64,000 nucleotides of DNA, taken from positions 372,001 to 436,000 of the forward strand of contig NZ_SNAQ03000002.1 in NCBI RefSeq assembly GCF_004375085.3, in the 5' to 3' direction. Shown here piece after piece: positions 56,311 through 63,640 of this stretch; within the stretch, counting starts at the first letter, position 1; each line of letters opens with the position of its first letter. The stretch comes from Lewinella sp. W8. GTDB taxonomy: Bacteria; Bacteroidota; Bacteroidia; Chitinophagales; Saprospiraceae. The position numbers and the translations under genes are program-made. Below the pieces are notes generated by a model. The model searched no databases. It was not told the DNA's origin and worked only from the letters and a program-made list of their open reading frames with translations.

Positions 56311-59037
56311 CTAAGCCTCCCCTTTCGGACCGTTCTTCCGCCATAACCACCAGCCCGCCACCAGCAATCCGGCCAGGCCGATCCATGGCCAGGGAAAGGT
56401 CTTCCGCTCGATTCCCCGCGCGCTTCCGTAATAGGTCAGTCCCGCCCAGTAGTACGGCGACTTGAGATAAGCGGGCATGTCGCTGCGGTCCAGGTATTTC
56501 AGTTGTGCCTCGTGCAGTGCGTCGGGCTTACCGGCCCCGCGCTTCAGGGCTGCGTAGAAGTCTTCATTGATGGCTGCCGCCGCCCGGTCATTGAGCGTCC
56601 ACAGGCTGGCGACTACTCCCCGCGCACCGGCGGCAGCGAAGGCTCTTCCCAGGCCCAGCACGCCTTCACCGCGGGCGAGCGGACCGATGTTGCTCTGGCA
56701 GGCACTCAGCGTCACCAGCCCGCAATCAAGCCGGTGGGCGTAGACGTCGGGCAGGTACACCGGCTCGGTGGCCGTGAGGATCCTGGGCGGTGAGTCCCCC
56801 TCGGGGTTAGCGTAGGCGTGAGACGACAGGTGAATCGTGCCGTAGTCCGTCATCCGGGCCAGCAATTGCTCCCGGGTGGCGGCATCGTTGAGTAGGAGCT
56901 CTGCTCCCAGCGTTCGTTCAAGGGTGGTTATTTCCTGCTCGCTGAAGGGCAGCGCGGGAGCCTCTCCCCGACCCGTGGCCACGAAGGGAGCAAAAGCAAG
57001 GACGTTGGGCGAGGACGCAGGTGCCAACTGTTGCCGTTGGAGCAGGGTGGCCGACTGGGCGTAGCTCACCAGATGGTTACGCACCAGGTAGGAGGCCGCC
57101 CCCAGGTCACCTTGTTCCCCTTCCGTCACCAGCGCGGCAAAGGGCAGGTAGGCCAGAATGCCGTCGGGAATGACCAACAGCCGCTCTCCGGATTGCAGCT
57201 CCAGCGGAGCCAGCAGCATCCGGTAGACCGTGTGGCTGTGAGCCAGGAAGCCGGCGGGATCCTGATCGATTTTGTCGGAACCCGTGAAATAGTACAGCAA
57301 CTGGCGGACCGCTTTTTCCACCGCATCCCTGTTTCCCAGGTCATGCAGCATGGTTTCCGCTCCCGATAGGGCTAACGCGTATACACGCTCATCGCCAAAG
57401 AAGTACTGCAATTGTCGATCCCAATTCCCCCTGGAGAGGTCTTCGCGGGCCGCTGCCTCGTCGATGGTTGTCGGGGCCAGTTGTTGGGTAGCGTATGCCG
57501 GCAGCGTCCGTTGGACTGATTCCTGCAGCGCGTTAATGTCTGATCTGGTCTGGATTAGGTTCTTCCGCAAACTGTCCAGCGTCTCCGCATCGGCGGTCAG
57601 CGCCGTCCGCTGTAAACCGAGCAGCACCCGGTTCGCCGAATCCAGTGAACGCCCCAGTTCCGGGGGGAGTAACCGCATCAGGTCCGCCTCCGCCCACGCC
57701 TCCAGCAACAGCAGGGCCCGGCTTTTCTCAAAGAAGAGGAAAGCCTCCGTATCGGCTGCTTCCTCCCGGCAAATGGCAATGGCCAACTCATACACGGGCA
57801 TGGCCTGCTCCCGCCAGAACAGCTTGCCCACCGTACCCCCCTGTTCCCTGGCCAACGCATCCAGCACCCCATCCGCCGCGTAGATTGCCGACAGGGCGTC
57901 CGCGCTACGGCCGGCCAGTCGGTACATCCGGGCCAGGTCTCCCAGGTAGATGAATAAATCGACCAGGTAGGGGTTATCCAGTAAATCTTCGCGGGTGGGG
58001 ACGGGTGATTCCTGGCTGGGCGTCCACTCCCCCACCAGCGCGCCGATGGCGCGCCCTACCCTGCTGATCGCCAGTTCATAGTCTCCCGTGGCGGCGGCAA
58101 GCTCCGCGCCGTTGTCGTAGGCCTGCGCCAGCAGGACGGGGTCACCGGTGGTGCTGACGTAATCCAGATTCCGGTTCCAGGCGGCCAGGGCACCCGTCTC
58201 GTCACCGGCGGCGCTGCGGGACAGCGCCAGCAGGCTCTGGAGCTTGGCCACCTCACGGTCAACGCCCGCGGCCGAGAAAATGGCCAGAGCCGCAGCGGCG
58301 TTTTGCTCCACGGAAGCGTAGTCCTTCAAGCCGTAGGCGGCTCCCGCCAGGTCCAGATGGGTGCGGGCGATGTTCATACCATCTTCCAGGATCGTATAGA
58401 TCGCCAGGGCGTTCGTCAACGTATCGCGGGCCGCGGCGTGGTGTTTCTGCTGCACCAGATTCTGCCCCAGCAAGCGGAGGCCGTTAGCTACGTGACGGTC
58501 AGCGCCGAGTTTCCTTCCATCGCGGATCAGCGTCATCAGGATCTCCGACGAGCGGTCATAATCTCCCATCCGACCGTATACGAAGCCTAATTCGGCAAGA
58601 CTGCGCATTCTGCGCTCCGCATGATCGATGGTTTCATACACCTCAATGGCTTCCCGCAAGTAGGCCTCCGCCTCGCGGTAGCGCCCCAGGTTGTGGGTAA
58701 AAATACCCAGGTTGTGCAAACACTTTCCGAGGGTTTCCGTAGGATCCTGGCCCGCGAGCAGCGTACGCTTCAGGTCCAGCGCCCGTTCCCCGAAGTATAC
58801 CGCCGATCGAAGATCCCTGCCCTCGACGTAGGCGAGGATACTCAGGGAATACAGTGCCTTTTGCAGGCTGTCGCGGTAAGTCGGGCATACGTTTGCCAGG
58901 CTATCTTCGTAGCTTCCCACCTCAAGCTTATCGGGGTAGAACCGTTGATTTATTTCCGCAATGGTCGGGCACTGCCCCCACAATGCGGTGGAGCACACAA
59001 CGAAATAAATCAGGGCAAAAACGACAATTCTAGGCAT
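56311..59037 (-). CDS. TPR-CHAT protein (caspase-like peptidase) with signal peptide and C-terminal membrane helix
   Basis: The 908-residue protein opens with a signal peptide (residues 1-21, MPRIVVFALIYFVVCSTALWG), followed by tetratricopeptide repeats (about 55-340, such as CLHNLGIFTHNLGRYREAEAYLREAIEVYE). A helical linker leads to a CHAT peptidase domain (about 545-870). The CHAT dyad is visible as His740 in GTIHLSSHAY and Cys780 in VTLSACQSNIG, with GEGVLGLGRAFAAAGARGVVASLW after it. A membrane helix (about 880-898, PWPWIGLAGLLVAGWWLW) and a basic tail end the protein. Topology predicts the TPR-CHAT part in the periplasm. It lies 39 bp after a T9SS subtilisin gene in an operon that begins with an ECF sigma factor and an anti-sigma-like protein. 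CHAT proteins are caspase/separase relatives used in signalling and conflict. The substrate is unknown. Confidence 0.9.
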   Translation of the reverse strand: MPRIVVFALIYFVVCSTALWGQCPTIAEINQRFYPDKLEVGSYEDSLANVCPTYRDSLQKALYSLSILAYVEGRDLRSAVYFGERALDLKRTLLAGQDPTETLGKCLHNLGIFTHNLGRYREAEAYLREAIEVYETIDHAERRMRSLAELGFVYGRMGDYDRSSEILMTLIRDGRKLGADRHVANGLRLLGQNLVQQKHHAAARDTLTNALAIYTILEDGMNIARTHLDLAGAAYGLKDYASVEQNAAAALAIFSAAGVDREVAKLQSLLALSRSAAGDETGALAAWNRNLDYVSTTGDPVLLAQAYDNGAELAAATGDYELAISRVGRAIGALVGEWTPSQESPVPTREDLLDNPYLVDLFIYLGDLARMYRLAGRSADALSAIYAADGVLDALAREQGGTVGKLFWREQAMPVYELAIAICREEAADTEAFLFFEKSRALLLLEAWAEADLMRLLPPELGRSLDSANRVLLGLQRTALTADAETLDSLRKNLIQTRSDINALQESVQRTLPAYATQQLAPTTIDEAAAREDLSRGNWDRQLQYFFGDERVYALALSGAETMLHDLGNRDAVEKAVRQLLYYFTGSDKIDQDPAGFLAHSHTVYRMLLAPLELQSGERLLVIPDGILAYLPFAALVTEGEQGDLGAASYLVRNHLVSYAQSATLLQRQQLAPASSPNVLAFAPFVATGRGEAPALPFSEQEITTLERTLGAELLLNDAATREQLLARMTDYGTIHLSSHAYANPEGDSPPRILTATEPVYLPDVYAHRLDCGLVTLSACQSNIGPLARGEGVLGLGRAFAAAGARGVVASLWTLNDRAAAAINEDFYAALKRGAGKPDALHEAQLKYLDRSDMPAYLKSPYYWAGLTYYGSARGIERKTFPWPWIGLAGLLVAGWWLWRKNGPKGEA
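57007..57025 (+). repeat. Interspersed GGAGCGCAGGTGCC motif, copy 9 (inside CHAT gene)
   Basis: GGGCGAGGACGCAGGTGCC, identical over 19 bp to the intergenic copy at 21840-21859, lies antisense within the CHAT gene and is read there as LAPASSP. Confidence 0.55.
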
Positions 59038-59076
59038 GTGAGAGCATCCGAGGTAGAATGCAAAAATGCCAAAGGT

Positions 59077-61176
59077 CTATCGCTTCACCAAACGCTCCAC
59101 CCAAAGTCGCCCGGCCAAGCGAACGGAAAGGAGGTAGAGGCCCGGGGGTTCGTTCCGGATATCAATGCTCACGGTATCGCCGGTCAGTGGCGAGAGCCCA
59201 CCCGTTTCGGTCACCAGCCTTCCGGCCATATCGTAGACCCGGAAGTTGGCGCCGGGCAGCGCCTGGAGGATTCGGACCTGGATGATTTCCTCAATGGGAT
59301 TAGGCGAAATCACAAAGGCCGCCGGCGTGGTGGGGCTCATGTCTTCTACGGAAGTCGTACAGAAAGTATCCAGGTAAAGCAGATTTCCGTCGAGGACGTA
59401 GGGGCCCAATTCGGCCGGGAACTTTGTGGCCGTGCTGAGCAGGTAGGCTCTGGTCTGAGCAAAGTCCTTCCCCGCTTCGCAGGTATACATGGCTGCGGCT
59501 GCCGCCGCGGCCGGGGTAGACATCGAGGTTCCCGTCTTGTCCGCCCGGGCATCGTCCGGCACGGTACTGTTGATCATGATTCCGTCGGTGAAAACGTCTA
59601 CGAAGTCGGGGTTGTAGTTGGTGAATTCGGCCTTCGTCAGGTTGCCGTCCGCATCCATCATCTGGGTGCCTACCGCAAGGACATTGTCCAGGGGGAAGGT
59701 CGCCGGATACTGGGCATCAGCTACCAGGTTAAGGGAATCATTACCCGCCGCTGCGGTCACCAGCACCCCGTAACTGGCCGCCGTATCGATGGCGTTACCG
59801 AGAATGGTGCTGCCCGTACCGTAGAAGCCCCAACTCGCGTTGATGACGGCCACTTCCTCGTAGATTGCCGCATGCAGGGTGGCGCAGGCGGTATTGAACA
59901 GGGAACCTACTCCCCGGGAATCATGGGTCTTGTAGGGAATCAACTGGAAGCTACAGCCCGCGCATTCCTTCAGGTTTTCCGCTACGATTCCCGAAACGTG
60001 GGTACCGTGGCTGTTGTCGTCAAAGGGGTTGTTGTTGCCGTCCACGAAGTTCCAGCCGATGACGTTGTCGACGAGGCAGTCCGCATCGTCGTCCGCCAAG
60101 TCCCCCAGGGCATCATCGTTGCGGTAGAGGTAGTCGGTCAGGTCCGGATGATCGAAATCCAGTCCGGTGTCCAGGATGGCCACCTTAATGGCGTCCGTCG
60201 GTGCCGGGCCCAGGTGGTCAATGTCCAGTGGCGTCAGGGGAAGGTTAGGGAGATCCGGGTTGAGGTCCAGCTCGTTAAAGTTAAGGTAGTTCAGGTCCAC
60301 TCCGTCTACCGTTCCGCCGGAATCCGACCCCAGCACGCGTTCCAGGATTTCTCCTGGATCACCCAAAATCTCACCGGAAACCGGATCGAAGAAATTTCCA
60401 CCGGGGAGCTTCCACAACTCCAGCCGGTCACAGACGCAGCTTTCGACCCGCTCCGCCCGTAATCGCTGCCGGATTATTTCCTTGTCTTCCGTACTCGCAG
60501 CATCACTGAAGTCAAAAATAAGTTCGAAGGGCACGGCGGGAGCGCCGACGGAATCCACTACGAAATCACGGCCAAGGTTCTCGAGTTGGGGTCCGAGGGC
60601 CAGGGGGAAGGTAGGCCGCTCCGGGCTGGTTCTTTCCAGGGTGACGTCATCCAGCAACCAGAAGTCCAGCGCCCCTTCCACGTCAAACTGGATCGTCATT
60701 TGCGACAGGTTTGCCGTTACTTCCCCGAGGGGAATTGCGTGGTAGCTCCCGGAAGAGGTTTCCTCGCCGGGTTCCAGGTTCAGACGTAGCAGAGAGTCGA
60801 GGAGTACGGTACCGTCGGCGGCAGTAACAATAACCCGGGGTCCTCCTCCTTCTGACCGCAGATACTGATAGAAGGTGAGGTACAAATCAGCGACTCCGGC
60901 CGGCACGCTGATCACGGGGGAGGTAAGTTGTCCGTCTCCTTCGAGGTTCGCGTAGCGCGCAGCTCCGCCGCGGCTGGCGGAGCGCAGCCGGCTGCGGTTA
61001 TTCCAGTCGGTATCGGGAATTCCGTCCGCCATGCCGTCGGCGGACCAATCCCAGGCTCCGGTGACCGTCCAGTCATCCAGTCCGGCATCAAAAGTTTGCT
61101 CGTACAGTTGTGCGTTCAGGTTCAGGCCCACCAGCAGGGCACCAAACAGCATAAGTGTTTTTAGGATACTTCGCAT
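59077..61176 (-). CDS. Subtilisin-like serine peptidase (S8) with T9SS sorting domain
   Basis: The 699-residue protein has a signal peptide (residues 1-22, ending GLNLNA), an N-terminal beta-sandwich (about 23-190, resembling a MAM/LamG-like domain) and a prodomain-like stretch (about 210-320). The subtilisin domain carries the triad Asp336 (VAILDTGLDFDHPD), His390 (NSHGTHVSGI) and Ser551 (GTSMSTPAAAAAA), with the oxyanion Asn479 in AAGND. A C-terminal type A T9SS sorting domain (about 620-699, FVISPNPIEEIIQV ... GLYLLSVRLAG) follows. It is predicted to be secreted to the cell surface. It is the third gene of the sigma/anti-sigma/subtilase/CHAT operon: 33 bp after the TPR protein gene, 39 bp before CHAT. 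Confidence 0.93.
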   Translation of the reverse strand: MRSILKTLMLFGALLVGLNLNAQLYEQTFDAGLDDWTVTGAWDWSADGMADGIPDTDWNNRSRLRSASRGGAARYANLEGDGQLTSPVISVPAGVADLYLTFYQYLRSEGGGPRVIVTAADGTVLLDSLLRLNLEPGEETSSGSYHAIPLGEVTANLSQMTIQFDVEGALDFWLLDDVTLERTSPERPTFPLALGPQLENLGRDFVVDSVGAPAVPFELIFDFSDAASTEDKEIIRQRLRAERVESCVCDRLELWKLPGGNFFDPVSGEILGDPGEILERVLGSDSGGTVDGVDLNYLNFNELDLNPDLPNLPLTPLDIDHLGPAPTDAIKVAILDTGLDFDHPDLTDYLYRNDDALGDLADDDADCLVDNVIGWNFVDGNNNPFDDNSHGTHVSGIVAENLKECAGCSFQLIPYKTHDSRGVGSLFNTACATLHAAIYEEVAVINASWGFYGTGSTILGNAIDTAASYGVLVTAAAGNDSLNLVADAQYPATFPLDNVLAVGTQMMDADGNLTKAEFTNYNPDFVDVFTDGIMINSTVPDDARADKTGTSMSTPAAAAAAAMYTCEAGKDFAQTRAYLLSTATKFPAELGPYVLDGNLLYLDTFCTTSVEDMSPTTPAAFVISPNPIEEIIQVRILQALPGANFRVYDMAGRLVTETGGLSPLTGDTVSIDIRNEPPGLYLLSVRLAGRLWVERLVKR

Positions 61177-61209
61177 AAAACTAAATTTCTGAGGGATCTA
61201 AGGCATCGG

Positions 61210-61947
61210 TTAAAGGCTCGCTCTGAGTCGATTGGCCTTTTCCGTAAGGTAAGTGTCCGTAGACGGGATTTTGTCTAGAAAGATAAGGGCTGCGGCCGAA
61301 TCGCCGCGCTTGACGGCCGCCAGGGCCAGGTACCAGTTACCGTAAGCCGCCAGGGCACCTTCGCTGGCCGCAATTTCCGTAAAGATGTTCACGGCCTTTT
61401 CGTCTTCGTTGGATTCCAGGTAGGCGATTCCGAGCGCCAACCGGGCCCGCTCGTCCTCCGCCTGGTCAGCGAGGTAACGTTCTAGCAGTGGAATGGCCCG
61501 CAGGTAATCGCCCGCATTAAAGGCCGTTTCGGCGGCCGCCGCATCCGCCAGGGCGGTTCCACGCTCGGTAATGGAGAGGGGATCATGCTGAGCGAATTCA
61601 GCGTAGGTATTGCCGGAGGGGAAAAGGAAACTAAGCGCCAGCGCAAAAACCAGTAAAATGGCGGCCGCTGAGCCGTATACTGCCGGCCGGCGCCACCAGG
61701 GGCGCAGAGGCCTTACTACCGCCCCTTGCTGGTCGGGGAAGAACTGTTCCCCCAGGACGGACAGGGTGGGTCGCAGGGCCTCTTCGTGGGATTTTGCGGC
61801 CAGGTGGGCGGCAAAACGCCGCCGCTCCCGCAGTGCCTCCCCAAATGCTGCGGAGCTTACGGCCCGTTCCTCCACTCCCTGCCGGTCCTCTTCACTGAGG
61901 TCCCCCTGGAGGTAGGCGTCGATTATTTGAAAGTCTTTGTCTGTCAT
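61210..61947 (-). CDS. Membrane TPR protein, candidate anti-sigma factor
   Basis: The 245-residue protein starts at ATG 61947, preceded by a strong AAAGGTGAT ribosome-binding site. Its cytosolic N-terminal part (about 1-85) looks like a short anti-sigma/zinc-finger-like helical region without a HCC motif: FQIIDAYLQGDLSEEDRQGVEERAVSSAAFGEALRERRRFAAHLAA. One membrane helix (about 89-112, VYGSAAAILLVFALALSFLF) follows, and then a periplasmic TPR domain (about 125-240). The arrangement matches membrane-bound anti-sigma factors that pair with ECF sigma genes. A GTG at 61959 overlapping the sigma stop codon (GTGA) is an alternative start. The stop lies 33 bp before the subtilisin gene. Confidence 0.78.
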   Translation of the reverse strand: MTDKDFQIIDAYLQGDLSEEDRQGVEERAVSSAAFGEALRERRRFAAHLAAKSHEEALRPTLSVLGEQFFPDQQGAVVRPLRPWWRRPAVYGSAAAILLVFALALSFLFPSGNTYAEFAQHDPLSITERGTALADAAAAETAFNAGDYLRAIPLLERYLADQAEDERARLALGIAYLESNEDEKAVNIFTEIAASEGALAAYGNWYLALAAVKRGDSAAALIFLDKIPSTDTYLTEKANRLRASL

Positions 61948-61955
61948 CTTGTTTA

Positions 61956-62516
61956 TCACCTTTGCCCTTCAATAAGTTCCCGCCAACGACTTAGACATGC
62001 ATTCTTGCGGCGGTAGACCGTGTTGGCGTTCGTCATGCCTAAACGCTCGGCGGCCTCCGAGGAGGAAATCCCCCGGGCCAACAAGCGAAGCAACTGCTGG
62101 CAGGTTGCCGAAAGCTGGGCAAATCCTGCATCCAATCGCTGTTTTTCGAGTTGGTCGTCTTCCCACCGCTCATAGGCCGAAACCGTGGCGGATTCAGGGG
62201 TATATCGTTCGGCTTCGATGATTCTTACCTCCGCTTCCTTTTTTTTTCGCCGTAACTGATTGATCCACTTATTCCTGCAGATGGTAAAAATCAAGCCACC
62301 GATGGGACAGGTGAGCGTAAAGTCCGGTTGATGGGCACTGTGGTGCAGACTGATGAGGGCCTCCTGAAAGAGATCACGCGCATCGGCAGCGCTACCGTTG
62401 TTCTTCGTCACCCAGCTCAAGATTTTCGGGCTGCACTCCCGGTACAGTTCTTCCAGGAGGCGGGAGTCGTTGTCGCGCAAAGCAATGATGTAGCGAAAAT
62501 CCGGGTGATTTGACAT
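61956..62516 (-). CDS. ECF-type RNA polymerase sigma factor
   Basis: The 186-residue protein has a sigma-70 region 2 (about 20-92, LLEELYRECSPKILSWVTKNNGSAADARDLFQEALISLHHSAHQPDFTLTCPIGGLIFTICRNKWINQLRRKKKE) and a region 4 helix-turn-helix (about 128-180, GFAQLSATCQQLLRLLARGISSSEAAERLGMTNANTVYRRKNACLSRWRELI). There is no N-terminal region 1.1 or 3, so it is ECF-like. ECF systems usually control their own operon. It overlaps or nearly abuts the TPR anti-sigma gene and heads the operon with the subtilisin and CHAT genes. No sigma-specific promoter is recognisable upstream. Confidence 0.88.
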   Translation of the reverse strand: MSNHPDFRYIIALRDNDSRLLEELYRECSPKILSWVTKNNGSAADARDLFQEALISLHHSAHQPDFTLTCPIGGLIFTICRNKWINQLRRKKKEAEVRIIEAERYTPESATVSAYERWEDDQLEKQRLDAGFAQLSATCQQLLRLLARGISSSEAAERLGMTNANTVYRRKNACLSRWRELIEGQR

Positions 62517-62641
62517 GGGTAAAGTGCTGACGATAGCGTCAGGAAATTTTTTTTAGAAAAAATCCCTTTTCGGGGGTAAGATACTCACTGCTGGCTCGAT
62601 AAGGGAGTGTATATGCTTTCCGTTTGACCGACACTAATCCC

Positions 62642-62698
62642 ATGAACGTTTCCCTATTAACTCAACCGCCGGACAGTCAATAACTGTCCGGCTTTTTT
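62642..62698 (+). terminator. Orphan rho-independent terminator with a 13-codon mini-ORF
   Basis: A perfect 10-bp stem GCCGGACAGT/ACTGTCCGGC (62668-62692) with loop CAATA is followed by TTTTTT on the plus strand. No plus-strand gene leads to it. An ATG at 62642 opens a 13-codon frame (MNVSLLTQPPDSQ) that ends in the loop. The stretch 62517-62640 shows no other gene. Confidence 0.7.
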
Positions 62699-62737
62699 AT
62701 TTCTGCCCATACCTCAATTTCCGGAGGATTATTCAGG

Positions 62738-62758
62738 GGGCGACATAGCGCAGGTGCC
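62738..62758 (+). repeat. Interspersed GGAGCGCAGGTGCC motif, copy 10
   Basis: The site reads GGGCGAC-AT-AGCGCAGGTGCC, with AT in place of GG relative to copy 2. It lies between the orphan terminator and the rplQ terminator in the 408-bp gap 62517-62924. Confidence 0.6.
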
Positions 62759-62840
62759 GAGCCTATGGGTAATTAGGGGAGACGCAAAATCTCGCGTTTC
62801 TGCAACCACCGAAAACCATGGCACCCGCACCCCGTTGACA

Positions 62841-62884
62841 AAAAATAAAAAACCCGGCCATGCACGAGGCATGACCGGGTTTTT
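62841..62884 (-). terminator. Bidirectional terminator after rplQ
   Basis: AACCCGGCCATGC pairs with GGCATGACCGGGTT (one bulge), flanked by AAAAAATAAAAA on the left and TTTTT on the right, so it works on both strands. It ends the rpoA-rplQ transcript. Confidence 0.9.
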
Positions 62885-62924
62885 ATGCTCTAGGGGGATA
62901 GAGACGCAAGGTTTTGCGTCGCTA

Positions 62925-63398
62925 CTATTCTTCTTCCTGAGCAGCGGGGGCCGCAGCGGCAGCTTTGGCGGCTCCGCTACCACCACGGCGGCGGCTACGG
63001 CGCGTTTTACCGGCCTTCTTACCGCTCTTGTTGTACACTTCGTTGTAGTCAACGAATTCGATCATGGCCGTTTCGGCACCGTCACCCTGACGGAAGCCCG
63101 TCTTGATGACGCGCAGGTAACCTCCGGGGCGGGTACCAACTTTTCCGGCGATTTCGCCGAAGAGTTCGGTTACGGCCTCCTTGTTCTGAAGGTAGCTGAA
63201 TACCGTACGACGGTTGTGCATGTCGTTGGTCTTGGCCTTGGTGATCAGGGGCTCCGCGAACTTGCGCAGTGCTTTGGCCTTGGCCAGGGTGGTGTTGATA
63301 CGCTTGTGCGTGATCAGCGCGATGGTAAGGTTACGGAGGGTAGCCTTACGGTGGGCACTCTTGCGGCCCAGGTGGTTGAATTTCTTACCGTGACGCAT
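62925..63398 (-). CDS. rplQ: 50S ribosomal protein L17
   Basis: The 157-residue protein matches bL17 over residues 1-118 ([56 protein letters not shown]). It is a large-subunit protein lining the peptide-exit region. A C-terminal extension, rich in Arg, Gly, Ala and ending EEE, is longer than in Escherichia coli and is common in Bacteroidota. The gene follows rpoA in the usual alpha operon order, but with a 242-bp spacer filled with an inverted octanucleotide repeat. Confidence 0.96.
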   Translation of the reverse strand: MRHGKKFNHLGRKSAHRKATLRNLTIALITHKRINTTLAKAKALRKFAEPLITKAKTNDMHNRRTVFSYLQNKEAVTELFGEIAGKVGTRPGGYLRVIKTGFRQGDGAETAMIEFVDYNEVYNKSGKKAGKTRRSRRRGGSGAAKAAAAAPAAQEEE

Positions 63399-63515
63399 GA
63401 CGGTGATGAATTTGAGGACAACACTTTCGGATCAGTTGGCGCGGAGCGGGCATCCGCTGTGATCCGGGGTAATTGTCGGTGGATAAATAAACACTCGGGT
63501 TACGAGCGGCCCGGT

Positions 63516-63638
63516 TTGGTCTTTTAGTCCGTTGGACTGTTAGTCTGTTAGTCTGTTGGTACGTTTAGTCTTTTAGTCTGTTAGAGGCTTCGGAAGTGAT
63601 CTTCCTAGACTTCTAACAGACTAACTGACCAACAGACT
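63516..63638. repeat. Octanucleotide array C with inverted arm between rpoA and rplQ
   Basis: A left arm of TCTTTTAG/TCTGTTAG/TCTGTTGG units (63516-63584) faces an inverted arm with CTAACAGACTAACTGACC (about 63612-63636), separated by GGCTTCGGAAGTGATCTTCC. The transcript could form a long hairpin immediately after the rpoA stop. Confidence 0.8.
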
Positions 63639-63640
63639 CT

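Noticed and set aside
58621..60462. Long plus-strand open frame (613 codons) across the CHAT and subtilisin genes
   Set aside because: It is antisense to two genes with complete catalytic motifs and crosses their boundary; no recognisable domain.
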